A stretch of 64,000 nucleotides of DNA from Azophilus sp963663395 (GTDB taxonomy: Bacteria; Pseudomonadota; Gammaproteobacteria; Pseudomonadales; Azotimanducaceae). A program made the position numbers and the translations under genes. The DNA is taken from assembly GCA_963663395.1 (NCBI GenBank), contig OY760226.1, positions 5,642,001 through 5,706,000 on the forward strand, read 5' to 3'. This document shows positions 8,827 through 16,539 of the stretch, in pieces; within the stretch, counting starts at the first letter, position 1, and each line of letters starts with the position of its first letter. The notes under the pieces are model-generated. The model searched no databases, was not told the origin of the DNA, and saw only the letters and a program-made list of their open reading frames with translations.

Positions 8827-8933
8827 CACGCACCTTCTATCAGGCTGATCGACTCCAATGCGACCAGAACCGCGGCTGTGGCGGCGGCGGTCAGAACGAG
8901 TTTTACCTTGTCGAGGCTGTTGCTCAGAACCAT
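8826..8933 (-). CDS. Tiny membrane protein, start uncertain
   Basis: From the ATG the product has 35 residues (MVLSNSLDKVKLVLTAAATA continuing to the end ISLIEGA) with one membrane helix. The frame is open further upstream and encodes a charged stretch (RIEAETVKLKTVTERM) like the coiled-coil part of the 68-residue protein at 9296-9502, so a GTG at 8960 may be the true start; neither start has a well-spaced ribosome site. The stop overlaps the next ATG. It looks like a shorter, diverged paralogue of the 9296-9502 gene. Confidence 0.45.
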   Translation of the reverse strand: MVLSNSLDKVKLVLTAAATAAVLVALESISLIEGA

Positions 8934-9125
8934 CCGCTCCGTTACCGTCTTCAGCTTCACGGTCTCCGCTTCGATCCGACTGGCCGCAAATGCGAGGCCG
9001 CCGTCGCGAAGAGAACCCGTCGCCCCATGCGGGCTTCGATCCCCTCAGCTGGCGCCACCGGTCTCCCCGTAGTGGATCGGCCCGGATGACCGCGACCGTG
9101 CGCGGTGGAAAACAGCGAACGGTCG

Positions 9126-9145
9126 GGCCCTCCCTGAGGAGGGCC
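9126..9145 (-). terminator. Strong hairpin after a tiny membrane gene
   Basis: GGCCCTCC/GGAGGGCC, an 8-bp perfect stem with a CTGA loop, lies just downstream of the 9155-9286 stop codon in the direction of transcription. No T-run follows, so termination or 3'-end protection are both possible. Confidence 0.5.
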
Positions 9146-9154
9146 TTCCCGCGC

Positions 9155-9286
9155 TTACAAGAGCGTTGCGTGGACCACGTAGGCCGCCACGAGGGCAGCC
9201 ACGATCGCGGCGATCAGCTTCGTGGCGTACCACCAAGGCCGATCGACCCTGAACCCGCTACGCAGAACTTGGTGTCTTTCCAACAT
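9155..9286 (-). CDS. Tiny membrane protein (43 aa), WWY-TKL type
   Basis: A 43-residue product with a basic N-terminus, the motif PWWYATKLIAAIVAALVAAY and the end VVHATLL, giving one membrane helix. A near-perfect AGGAGG site lies 5 bases before the ATG. The C-terminal half matches the last 30 residues of the protein at 38324-38680 (DWWYTTKLVAMIVTALAGAY, then VVHVTIP), so this is a mobile or duplicated membrane module. It follows the 68-residue coiled-coil membrane gene by 9 bases. Function unknown. Confidence 0.65.
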   Translation of the reverse strand: MLERHQVLRSGFRVDRPWWYATKLIAAIVAALVAAYVVHATLL

Positions 9287-9295
9287 CGTTGCCTC

Positions 9296-9502
9296 CTATA
9301 GCCAGTCCAGTCTCTCGGCGAGTGTCAGCGCCGCGATGCCCGCGGCGAACACGGCCAGTACCACCTTCACGCCATCCATGACGACGGTCAGCCGGAACTT
9401 CCATGCCTCGGCCTCCAGCTTGTCGGCTTCTGCCTCCAGTTTAGCCGTTTCCGCGTTGAGCTTCCGCATCTCCGCAGTCACCCGCTCTTCCTCCGGTTCC
9501 AT
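9296..9502 (-). CDS. Small coiled-coil membrane protein (68 aa)
   Basis: The N-terminal half is a strongly charged amphipathic helix (ETAKLEAEADKLEAEAWKF), the C-terminal half one membrane helix (VVLAVFAAGIAALTLA). GGAG lies 8 bases before the ATG. It is the first gene of a minus-strand run of four tiny membrane proteins and is preceded by a four-hairpin leader nearly identical in plan to that of radC. This shape is common among small accessory membrane proteins of phages and conjugative elements, but no function can be assigned. Confidence 0.65.
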   Translation of the reverse strand: MEPEEERVTAEMRKLNAETAKLEAEADKLEAEAWKFRLTVVMDGVKVVLAVFAAGIAALTLAERLDWL

Positions 9503-9541
9503 TGGCTGTCTCCTTCGGGATCCCGCCGGGGAACCGAACGC

Positions 9542-9667
9542 CCCGCGGGGAACTCAGTTCCCTGCGGGAGTGGGCGGACATCCGCCCGGTCTTGCATACG
9601 CCGGTCTCTCGACCGGCACCTTGCTTCACGCCCCGGCATCCGCCGCGGCAACGCCGACGAGGTCGGC
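9542..9667 (-). promoter_or_regulatory. Four-hairpin leader L1
   Basis: Between radC and the 68-residue membrane gene lie four hairpins in a row: CCCGCgGGGAAC/GTTCCCtGCGGG (9542-9568), GGGCGGA/TCCGCCC (9572-9587), GCCGGTC/GACCGGC with a TCTC loop (9600-9617) and GCCGAC/GTCGGC (9653-9667). The same order of stems recurs before radC (10422-10551), with changed but still complementary bases in the first stem. It would form the 5' leader of the minus-strand gene. Confidence 0.65.
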
Positions 9668-9892
9668 GACAAAGCAAGCCCATCCTAGCTCACGCGCAAA
9701 CACGGCGCGAGAAAAAAACTCTTATCAAACAGATAATTAAGTCGATGCTCGTCCACGGCTAGGGCTACACCCTCGCCTGGGACGCTCGACCCCGCCGGTG
9801 GCTCCGCCGACGCCGTAAGGAACAGCGCTTGCAGCAAGCGCGAGGCCGCCGTCGCGGAGAGGACCCGAAGGCTCCCTCCGCGCGGCGGTCGG

Positions 9893-10378
9893 TCAGATCA
9901 GGCCGCGGGCGGCCATGCTGACTGTTTCGGTCCGGGACACGACGATGTGATCCAGGAGCCGCACCTCGATCTCGTCGAGGAGACCTTTGGTACGGCTGGT
10001 CAGGTCAATGTCGCTCACGCTCGGTTCGGCCGTGCCCGACGGGTGATTGTGATAGCAAATGAGCGCGCTCGCGTTATGCTTGAGCGCCTTCTGCAGAATC
10101 ACCCTGGGGTGCACGGTGGCCCGGTCGACGGAACCGTAGAACAGCTCCTCATCCCTGATCAGGCGATGCCTCGTCGTCAGGAACAGGCAGCCAAACACTT
10201 CGCGTTCCCGCCCACCGTTCTTGAGCTGCAGGTAGCGCGCGGCGTCGGCCTCGCTCGTCAGGAGCGGACCGTCGGCCACGTCCTTAGCCATTACCTCAAG
10301 CGCCAGTCTCACCACGCTTTCCCTTTCCGCCTCGCTGAGCGTCTCCACGCCCAGGCCGGCGAACCTGTCGTCCTTCAT
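9893..10378 (-). CDS. RadC-family JAMM-domain protein
   Basis: A 161-residue protein with the JAB/MPN metal-binding motif of RadC proteins: an upstream glutamate (ELFYGSVDRA), then HNHPSG and SDIDLT. Despite the name, RadC proteins are not shown to act in repair; they are very common on genomic islands and near anti-restriction genes, where they are thought to act as nucleases or peptidases. AAGGAGG stands 8 bases before the chosen ATG. The short N-terminal domain lacks the helix-hairpin-helix of chromosomal RadC, as usual for mobile-element forms. Confidence 0.88.
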   Translation of the reverse strand: MKDDRFAGLGVETLSEAERESVVRLALEVMAKDVADGPLLTSEADAARYLQLKNGGREREVFGCLFLTTRHRLIRDEELFYGSVDRATVHPRVILQKALKHNASALICYHNHPSGTAEPSVSDIDLTSRTKGLLDEIEVRLLDHIVVSRTETVSMAARGLI

Positions 10379-10421
10379 GGGGTTCCCTCCTTGGAAGGCT
10401 CCCGCACGACAGGACCGGCCT

Positions 10422-10551
10422 CCGCAGGGGACATCGGTCCCCTGCGGGAGTGGGCGGATTTCTCCGCCCGGTCTTGCAAACGCCGGTCTCACGACCGGCT
10501 CCCTGCTCTACGCCACGACGGTCCGCCGCGGCAACGCCGACCGGGGTCGGC
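10422..10551 (-). promoter_or_regulatory. Four-hairpin leader L2 upstream of radC
   Basis: Perfect 11-bp hairpin CCGCAGGGGAC/GTCCCCTGCGG (10422-10447), then GGGCGGA/TCCGCCC (10452-10469), GCCGGTC/GACCGGC with a TCAC loop (10482-10499) and GCCGAC/GTCGGC (10536-10551). Stems, order and spacing match leader L1. A similar but more diverged set (L3) precedes the 12182 gene. Confidence 0.65.
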
Positions 10552-10656
10552 GGTCAAGCATCCTCAGATCGAAATCCCCGTGGCGCTCGCGCCGTCGCAT
10601 CGTTCCCGCGAGCGCTTCACCCACCGCCACGAACAACAGCGTCCGACGCGGACCCG

Positions 10657-11802
10657 TCACCGAAGCACCGAATTCGATGCCGGCGGTGGGTCCTGGTCCC
10701 AGAACAGCTCACCGGGAAACAGCATCCCCGACACGCGGCGCCCGTCCGCCAGGTCCGCCGTAAACGAATCCGCCCGACCGCTCGCCGACCGCCTTGTGCT
10801 GTGCCTGCCGAGCTTCACGACGCGGTTGCGGATGGACTTCGGCGGCACCGACTCAGCCGCCGCCAGCGCCTCGAAGCAGTCGGGATCGACGACGAAGGCC
10901 GAACCCTCGATGTTGTACAGCCACCCGCCATCGGCATTCGGCGGGATGCTGCCTTTGCGCAGCCCCGCGCGCACCAGGTTGACCCAGTTCCAGCCCACGC
11001 GCCCGTCGCCGATATCGGAAGGGGCGGGCTCCGGCTTCGGCGCATCCCCGCCGATGGCGGCGGTCCCGCCCGGCGCGCTCGCCGCCGCCGGCTCCGGCCC
11101 GGCGACCGTTGCCGACGCATCGCCGTCCGCCTCGCGTTCCGCCGGGCGACCGTTCTCCTCAGCCGTCCCGCACACGGGCGCCGGCGCGACCACCGGCATT
11201 CCGATCCTGGTGGCGGCATCGTCGGCGATCCGGCGCAGGTCGCTCGACCCGCCGCCGAAATACGCGGCCACCTCGAGCAGCGCCTCGGGCTGCTGGCCGA
11301 GCCATTCGTGGCCCGCCGCACCGAGCAGACGGGGCAGGACCAATGCGCCGAACGACCGGGGCACCTCCACATCCTTGAGCACGTTTCCCTGTGGCACGTC
11401 CTCCATCATCGGACACCAGTCGGGTCCCGCAGCGCGCCCGAGCACCTGAGCGAACCGCTCGGCGACCACGCACGCGGCCAGCGCGAAGCTCATTACCTCC
11501 GCCAGCCGGTAGGAGTCTTCGGTCGCGGCGAAGCGCGGCAGCACGTGCGCCTGGCGTACCTTGAGCGCTGCGATCACGCACTTGAACGTGCGTTCCCGCA
11601 GCGCTCCCCACTCCGGCCCCGGGGCCTTGGCGATGCAGCGCCAGCACCGGCGCAGCAGTTCCCCGTAGGTCGCGTCGAATTCCTCGCGGGGCAGCGCCGT
11701 CAGCCCGTACAAATGATTGATCGCCTTCACGTCTTCGTCGCAGAACAACCTGCCGGCCACCACCGGCACCGGCTTTTCCCTCTTCTTCCTTCGTCCAAAC
11801 AT
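10657..11802 (-). CDS. MobH/TraI_2-like protein (relaxase-related)
   Basis: A 381-residue protein that resembles a shortened MobH-type relaxase: an N-terminal helical region (about 20-150) recalling the TraI_2 domain, an Ala/Pro-rich linker (about 210-270), and a C-terminal TraI_2_C-like domain (GWNWVNLVRAGLRKGSIPPN, then GWLYNIEGSAFVVDPDCFEA and GMLFPGELFWDQD). The end matches the partial relaxase at the right edge of the window (GMLFPGGLLWGDD). I see no convincing HD metal motif in the N-terminal part, so catalysis is doubtful; it may be a regulatory or DNA-binding paralogue. The ATG at 11802 was chosen over a TTG 27 bases upstream; neither has a strong ribosome site. Confidence 0.65.
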   Translation of the reverse strand: MFGRRKKREKPVPVVAGRLFCDEDVKAINHLYGLTALPREEFDATYGELLRRCWRCIAKAPGPEWGALRERTFKCVIAALKVRQAHVLPRFAATEDSYRLAEVMSFALAACVVAERFAQVLGRAAGPDWCPMMEDVPQGNVLKDVEVPRSFGALVLPRLLGAAGHEWLGQQPEALLEVAAYFGGGSSDLRRIADDAATRIGMPVVAPAPVCGTAEENGRPAEREADGDASATVAGPEPAAASAPGGTAAIGGDAPKPEPAPSDIGDGRVGWNWVNLVRAGLRKGSIPPNADGGWLYNIEGSAFVVDPDCFEALAAAESVPPKSIRNRVVKLGRHSTRRSASGRADSFTADLADGRRVSGMLFPGELFWDQDPPPASNSVLR

Positions 11803-11894
11803 GTCCGTGTCCGTTCGTCGGGCCGGCAACCCGATCGAGAGTGCGGCCCGCCCCCCGGCATTCCGGGGGGCGGACCGACGCGGCGGCGAGCGGC

Positions 11895-12182
11895 CTACGC
11901 CAGTTCGACGACCACGCGCGGCGACAGGCTGCGGTGAATCCGCGCCGTCGCCACCGTGTCCCCCGCGATGGGGAACACCGCGCGGTCGACGTCCGCGGCG
12001 GTGCCGACATGGATTTCCGCCATGCCAAGCTCCATCTCGACGGCCCGCGCGGCGCGTCGGAGGATCTCCTCCTCAGCCAGCCCGCAGGCCGCGAGCACGT
12101 CGCTGCCGACGCTCGCTCCGCACACAAACTCAGACGGCTGTCCGGGTCCGCGCACGTCGACGATCTCTCTCAGGTCCGTCAT
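11895..12182 (-). CDS. Hypothetical protein (95 aa)
   Basis: Not recognised. The product is acidic, with no membrane segment; it opens MTDLREIVDVRGPGQPSEF and ends RSLSPRVVVELA, with an alpha/beta look (EILRRAARAVEMELG). AAGGAGGTG lies 6 bases before the ATG, one of the best ribosome sites in the window. It is preceded by leader L3 and a clear promoter, and followed 93 bases later by the MobH-like gene, with which it may form an operon. Confidence 0.6.
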   Translation of the reverse strand: MTDLREIVDVRGPGQPSEFVCGASVGSDVLAACGLAEEEILRRAARAVEMELGMAEIHVGTAADVDRAVFPIAGDTVATARIHRSLSPRVVVELA

Positions 12183-12222
12183 AACGGCACCTCCTTGTAG
12201 AAGCCCCGCCGGGACGAACCTC

Positions 12223-12310
12223 CCCGCCGGGAAGTCGCCCCGGCGGGAGATCGGTGGGCCGGTCGGCCCGGTTGTGTCAGACCGCCCGAGGGCGGCTCCA
12301 GTGCCTACGC
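12223..12310 (-). promoter_or_regulatory. Hairpin-rich leader L3
   Basis: CCCGCCGGG/CCCGGCGGG (12223-12247), GGGCC/GGCCC (12256-12269) and CCGCCC/GGGCGG (12282-12295) stand in series between the promoter and the start of the 95-residue gene, continuing with a weaker CCCGG/CCGGG pair. The plan repeats that of L1 and L2 although the sequence has diverged. Confidence 0.5.
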
Positions 12311-12358
12311 CCGGTGACCCGGACAACGCCGGGAAAACCCGACTTGAAAGCACATAAA

Positions 12359-12386
12359 ATATTAACATTTTCAATGAGATAGACAA
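12359..12386 (-). promoter_or_regulatory. Minus-strand promoter for the 12182 gene
   Basis: On the minus strand TTGTCT (12381-12386) and TAATAT (12359-12364) are 16 bases apart inside the only AT-rich patch of the intergenic region. Transcription would pass through leader L3 before the start codon. The ardC gene reads away on the other strand. Confidence 0.6.
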
Positions 12387-12667
12387 AGAACGGCCTGCGC
12401 CTGCCTGACGCTTCCTGGGCCATGGGCGCTGGCCGGAAGGCGTTGTCCAGGCCGATTTCCGGGCACGGAAACCCCCGATTGGAAGAACGGTTCTCCGTCG
12501 AGCCGACCGGCTTGAGCGAGCCTTTGCCGCCGGGGCCGTCCGCGGCAAGGCCGAGCCCTCCGGGCGGGCGCCGTCCCTTACGGTCCGGCGTCCGGCCTTG
12601 CCCCGGACGGACAAACCCCGGCGGCCGGTCGCTTACGCCGTTCGCTCGCATCGAAGGAGAACCGGCA

Positions 12668-13579
12668 ATGGCCCGCATCAACGAACTCTACGAAAAGATC
12701 GCCAACCAGATCGTCACCCAGATGGCCGAAGGCGTGCTGCCCTGGCACCGCCCCTGGGCGATCAACCCCAACGCCCGCGTCTCGAAGCCGCTCCGGCAGA
12801 ACGCGGTGCCCTACCAGGGCATCAACGTGCTCATCCTCTGGAGCGCCGCCATCGACGCCGGCTACGCGTCGCCCTTCTGGATGACCTACCGGCAGGCGCA
12901 GTCGATCGGCGCCCAGGTGCGCAAGGGCGAGCGCGCCACGCACATCGTCTTCGCCAAGACCGCGAAGAAGACCGAGACCGACGAGTACGGCGACGAGACC
13001 GAGGTGCTCCTGCCGGTGCGCCGAGTCTACGCGGTGTTCAACACCGACCAGATCGACGGGCTGCCCGACAAGTACGTCCCGGAGATCCCCGACGTCAACC
13101 CCGACGAGCGCGACGCCGCCTGCCAGGCGTGGATCGACTCGCTCGGGATCGAGATCCGCTACGGCGGCCAGCGCGCCTACTACGCGCCCGGTCCGGACCG
13201 CATCCAGATGCCGCCGTTCGAGACCTTCGAGTCCTCGCAGACGTTCCACTCGACCCTGCTGCACGAGCTCACCCACAGCACCGGCCACCGCGACCGGCTG
13301 GACCGGCTGCGCGGCCGCCTCGACGACAAGGCGCGGGCGCGCGAGGAGCTGGTCGCGGAACTGGGCTCGGCGTTCCTCTGCGCCGATCTCGGCATCGCCT
13401 CATCGCCGAGGGCCGACCACGCGAGCTACATCGCCTCCTGGTCGGAGCTCCTCACCGACGAGCCGCGGGCGGTGTTCGACGCGGCGACCCAGGCGCAGCA
13501 GGCGGTCGAGTTCCTGCACGCGCTGCACGAGCGCAACGCCCCGGTGTCCGGCGGATCCACGACCGCGGAATCCGCGTAG
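12668..13579 (+). CDS. ardC: ArdC-family antirestriction protein
   Basis: A 303-residue ArdC protein. The N-terminal ssDNA-binding domain (about 1-130) contains LPWHRPW and PYQGINVLIL; the C-terminal part is a zinc metallopeptidase-like domain with HELTHSTGHRDR carrying HExxH, and a downstream glutamate (EELVAELGSAF). ArdC protects incoming single-stranded plasmid DNA from host restriction during conjugation. GAAGGAGA precedes the ATG. It belongs functionally with the conjugation module 30 kb away. Confidence 0.93.
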   Translation: MARINELYEKIANQIVTQMAEGVLPWHRPWAINPNARVSKPLRQNAVPYQGINVLILWSAAIDAGYASPFWMTYRQAQSIGAQVRKGERATHIVFAKTAKKTETDEYGDETEVLLPVRRVYAVFNTDQIDGLPDKYVPEIPDVNPDERDAACQAWIDSLGIEIRYGGQRAYYAPGPDRIQMPPFETFESSQTFHSTLLHELTHSTGHRDRLDRLRGRLDDKARAREELVAELGSAFLCADLGIASSPRADHASYIASWSELLTDEPRAVFDAATQAQQAVEFLHALHERNAPVSGGSTTAESA

Positions 13580-13627
13580 CGCGGTTCGGCCTTCGTATAT
13601 CGTGCCGTTACGCGGTACACTCGTCCG

Positions 13628-13900
13628 ATGAGATTCGCGCACAAGGGACTGCGCGCGTTGCACGAGGCGGACCGGCCCCAGGGCCTGCCGCAGAGTCTGG
13701 TTCCCCGCATCCGCCGTATGCTGGGGAACCTCGATGCGGCGGTGCGACCGGCCGACCTCGACATTCCCGGCTAGCGGCTGCACCCGCTCAGGGGACCGCG
13801 AGCCGGCTACTGGAGCGTCCGCGTCAGCGGCAACTGGCGCATCGTCTTCCGGTTCCACGGCAGCGAGCCGGTCGACGTGGACCTCGTCGACTACCACTGA
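13628..13900 (+). pseudogene. higB: higB toxin gene interrupted by an in-frame amber codon
   Basis: The 90-codon frame encodes a HigB/RelE-type mRNA interferase: MRFAHKGLRALHEADRPQG at the start, GYWSVRVSGNWRIVFRF and DVDLVDYH at the end. Codon 49 is TAG (13772-13774), between DIPG and RLHPL, where related proteins have one ordinary residue. Both halves are otherwise intact and the antitoxin follows. A nonsense mutation, a base-calling error, or readthrough of the amber codon would all fit. Confidence 0.85.
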
Positions 13901-13910
13901 GGAGACCGAC

Positions 13911-14177
13911 ATGACGGCAATGCTGAATCCTTCCCATCCCGGCGAGACGATCCGCTTCGACTGCATCGAGGCGAGCGGCCTCACCGTCACCGAGGCGGCA
14001 CGGCGTCTTGACTGCTCGCGCCCCGCGCTGTCGCGGCTGCTGAACGGCCGCGCGGGCATCTCGCCCGAAATGGCGCTCGCCCTCGAACGCCAGGGCTGGA
14101 GCAACGCCGACTTCTGGGTGCGCTTGCAGGCGGCCTACGACCTGGCGCAGGCGCGGCGACGGGCCTCCGCAGCGTAG
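13911..14177 (+). CDS. higA: HigA-type antitoxin (XRE family)
   Basis: An 88-residue antitoxin opening with the HigA signature HPGETIRFDCIEASGLTVTE and carrying an XRE helix-turn-helix (EAARRLDCSRPALSRLLNG). GGAG precedes its ATG, which lies 10 bases after the higB stop, the usual order for higBA. With the toxin broken it may persist only as a DNA-binding repressor. Confidence 0.92.
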   Translation: MTAMLNPSHPGETIRFDCIEASGLTVTEAARRLDCSRPALSRLLNGRAGISPEMALALERQGWSNADFWVRLQAAYDLAQARRRASAA

Positions 14178-14480
14178 CCTCCGCCCGCGCGGAGCGTCCG
14201 CGCAACCCCTCGCCGTCGCGATCGTCACCGCCCGTCGGTCCCGCTCCCGGTAATCCCAGCGTCTGCCGGCCCGGCCGGGACACGACGAACACCCGTTCGT
14301 TCGCCGGCCCTCCGCCTGGCCTGATCTCCCGAGACCCTCCTTCCCGAGGCCCACAACCCGGCGCAATCGACCGGGGCCCTGGCCACGCCGCTCAGCCACG
14401 CACCCGGTCCCCGGTCCCGCGCCGCCACACAGCGGCATCGGCGCGGTCCCCCTGCGTCTGCCGTCGATTCCTTCGAGCCT

Positions 14481-14581
14481 AGTCCGCGCCGCCGCCCGTC
14501 AAGGCCGCCGACCGCAGGCGGTCGGACGCCGCTACCGCGGTCGCTGACGCGAGCCTTGACCGGCGGCTCGTGGCGCGGACT
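14481..14581. repeat. Nested-stem element, copy 1
   Basis: From outside in: AGTCCGCG/CGCGGACT (14481-14488 with 14574-14581), CCGCCG/CGGCGG, GTCAAGGC/GCCTTGAC (14498-14505 with 14553-14560) and an inner hairpin CCGACCGC/GCGGTCGG (14508-14525). Copy 2 at 27163-27283 keeps the arms and changes the outermost A-T pair to G-C. It sits about 50 bases before the next gene start and fills much of a 450-base gene-free stretch. Confidence 0.7.
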
Positions 14582-14628
14582 GCGATCCGGATAAGGGAAT
14601 CGACAGCAGACCATCGGAGGAGGTCGAA

Positions 14629-15393
14629 ATGCCCTACAACAATCAACCATCCAACACCCGACGCCCGGAAGCGTCCGTCGCCGGCGGGTCCTGCGCCCGC
14701 TTCGTCAAGGTCCGGGGCCAGTGGCACATGTCGCTGGCGCCGAGTCTTGCCGAAATCGTCGAGGTCGGGACCGCCGTCACCTGCGACGTGGAGACGAAGG
14801 CCGGCAAGCGCTACACCCGTTCCGGCACCGTCATCCGCGTCCAGAGGATGCGGGACGGCACGCCGCGGGCGCTCTGCCGCATCGAAGCGTTCCGGGCCGG
14901 GCGCGCGAGCGACGAGCGCAACACCTTCGCGCTGCTGCCGAACGGCGACTGGGGCGTGCGGCTGCATGCCTCGGCGTCGCGGCGGGCGCGCATCGGGGAG
15001 GTGGTCGAGGTGGCGGTCACCGCGAAGTCGGGCCGGCTCGCCCACGTCCGGGCGCGGGTCTCCGACATCGTCGAGAACGAACAGGGCGACCACCAGGCGG
15101 TGGCACAGATCATCGAGCGCGACACCGCGCGCCGCCGCGAGCCCCACTTAGACGCCTCCCACGGGGTCACCGAAGCCTGCCCCGTCTGCGGCACCACCGC
15201 GTGCGACTCCAGGATCACCGGACGCTGCACGATCTCGCCGGAGCAGCACCCCCGCAAGTTCGGTCACATCCCCCTGGCCGACACACCCCGGGAGGACATC
15301 GACACCCACATCGAACCGATCGCACTCGCGCAGGACTGGGACCACTGGTCCGCGCGGATCAACCGCGGCGAGTTTGTGCGCGCGCCCGCGTAA
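14629..15393 (+). CDS. Hypothetical protein with a C-terminal Cys cluster (254 aa)
   Basis: Not recognised. The first 170 residues look like beta-rich repeats (AVTCDVETKAGKRYTRSGTV; VVEVAVTAKSGRLAHVRARV), followed by a cysteine cluster ACPVCGTTACDSRITGRC that could bind zinc. GGAGGAGG lies 5 bases before the ATG. It heads a plus-strand series of accessory genes of the sort found between anti-restriction and parB genes on conjugative elements. No signal peptide or membrane helix. Confidence 0.65.
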   Translation: MPYNNQPSNTRRPEASVAGGSCARFVKVRGQWHMSLAPSLAEIVEVGTAVTCDVETKAGKRYTRSGTVIRVQRMRDGTPRALCRIEAFRAGRASDERNTFALLPNGDWGVRLHASASRRARIGEVVEVAVTAKSGRLAHVRARVSDIVENEQGDHQAVAQIIERDTARRREPHLDASHGVTEACPVCGTTACDSRITGRCTISPEQHPRKFGHIPLADTPREDIDTHIEPIALAQDWDHWSARINRGEFVRAPA

Positions 15394-15444
15394 CCCCCGA
15401 TGCCAAGCCGCAATCCTCAGATGGAACTCTGGAGGCCGGGGGAA

Positions 15445-15627
15445 ATGCCGGTCTCGCACCGGCGCTGTCCCGAATGCCTGGGTGTGTACCGCGTCGACCG
15501 CGGTTGCCTGTGGTGCGCCTCGGGCGGCCACGCCCGGGCCGAGGCCGCGCGTTTCGCCAACGGCTGGCTCGTGGCGCAGTTCCCCGGGAAGGCGCGCACC
15601 ATGCCGCGCGCCGCCTACACCGGTTGA
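15445..15627 (+). CDS. Small zinc-finger-like protein (60 aa)
   Basis: Four cysteines in two pairs (RRCPECLGVYRVDRGCLWCA) suggest a zinc ribbon; the rest (ARFANGWLVAQFPGKARTMP) is basic. The start is set by GGAGG 9 bases upstream; an earlier ATG at 15400 has no ribosome site. It lies between two hypothetical genes in the same orientation. Confidence 0.5.
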   Translation: MPVSHRRCPECLGVYRVDRGCLWCASGGHARAEAARFANGWLVAQFPGKARTMPRAAYTG

Positions 15628-15659
15628 CCCCAATCCCACCCAATCACGAGGAAATTCAC

Positions 15660-16085
15660 ATGCAAATCCGCAGACTCACCAGCGAGGGGCGCATCGTCTC
15701 GCGCGTGCGCGCCCTCCATCCCACGGCAGCGCCGCACGCCTGGGAGGCCACGGAAGGCGTCCGACTGTCCGCCCCGGCCGAAGGCAACCGTGGCACGCGC
15801 CACGGCGAGATCCTCGAGATCTGGTTGGACGCCCGCTCGCTCGCTGCAATCGACACGATCCGCAACGCCCGGTCCGCCGACGAGGCCGCGATCCTCGAGG
15901 ACGCCGCGCGCTACCGCCGCGCGTGCGCAGCCGTGAACACAGCCCGTCGCACACACGAGAAGGCGCCGACCGCCGCCACTGCTTCCGCACTGACAAACGC
16001 CTGCGACGAGCGCCTCGCCGCAGAGATCGCGCTGAAGCTCAGCGCCCGCGCCGGTGCGGCCGGTCGACACCGCAGCCGGCCCTGA
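15660..16085 (+). CDS. Hypothetical protein (141 aa)
   Basis: Not recognised. The N-terminal half has beta-strand character (MQIRRLTSEGRIVSRVRAL; GEILEIWLDARSLAAIDTI), the C-terminal half is an Ala/Arg-rich helix. GAGGA precedes the ATG. It is part of the plus-strand run leading to parB. Confidence 0.55.
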   Translation: MQIRRLTSEGRIVSRVRALHPTAAPHAWEATEGVRLSAPAEGNRGTRHGEILEIWLDARSLAAIDTIRNARSADEAAILEDAARYRRACAAVNTARRTHEKAPTAATASALTNACDERLAAEIALKLSARAGAAGRHRSRP

Positions 16086-16148
16086 TCTTATCCCCCGATC
16101 GCGGGACGCATCTCATGCATCCCGCCCCAACCCAAGGAGACAACCATC

Positions 16149-16378
16149 ATGCGCATCGCAGCAAAAAAGCACCGGCGGCATCACGGAGTCGTTCCTCCAC
16201 GTCGAGAACGTGGACGAGGGCGTGAGAGAGGCCGCGAAGCAGATCGTCGAGGACTACGGCCTGCCGACCGACATCGAGCTCTGGTCCGACAGCCCGGACG
16301 CCGTTCGGCCCAAAAAGGCTTGGCGAATTCCGCTTCGTCGCCGTCACGCCCGGGGGCGACGTCGTCGACCTCGACTGA
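16149..16378 (+). pseudogene. Small conserved-looking gene with two +1 frameshifts
   Basis: The reading begins MRIAAK and continues in the next frame as STGGITESFLHVENVDEGVR and EDYGLPTDIELWSDSPDAVR, then in the third frame as GEFRFVAVTPGGDVVDLD and stop. Both switches fall in short A-runs (A6 at about 16164, A5 at about 16313); removing one A from each restores a single frame of about 75 codons. This is either decay or two homopolymer errors. Function unknown. Confidence 0.6.
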
Positions 16379-16429
16379 CACACGCGCGAACGGCTCGCCG
16401 ACCAACCTCGCGCCCGGCACGCGGACGGC

Positions 16430-16474
16430 GTCAAGGCCAGGCCCTCCGGGCGGCGCTGGCGCGCCGGCCGTGAC
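16430..16474. repeat. Degenerate nested-stem element, possible copy 6
   Basis: GTCA-a-GGCC (16430-16438) can pair with GGCC-g-TGAC (16466-16474) around a GC-rich hairpin-forming interior. The arms resemble those of the other five elements with one mismatch. It lies in the leader of the parB-like gene. Confidence 0.3.
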
Positions 16475-16539
16475 TCCGCCGCGTTCAGGCGCGCCTGGCG
16501 GGCTTGGCCATTTCGCTTTGCAACCAGGGAGAACTATCC

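Noticed and set aside
14481..14581. Nested-stem element read as a tRNA or a sigma70 promoter
   Set aside because: No cloverleaf T-arm or anticodon arm can be drawn, and no -10 box lies at 16-18 bases from TTGACC in copies 1-3.
16149..16378. Programmed ribosomal frameshift
   Set aside because: Two separate +1 shifts at A-runs in a 75-codon gene without a slippery X-XXY-YYZ heptamer or stimulatory context; insertion errors or decay are simpler.
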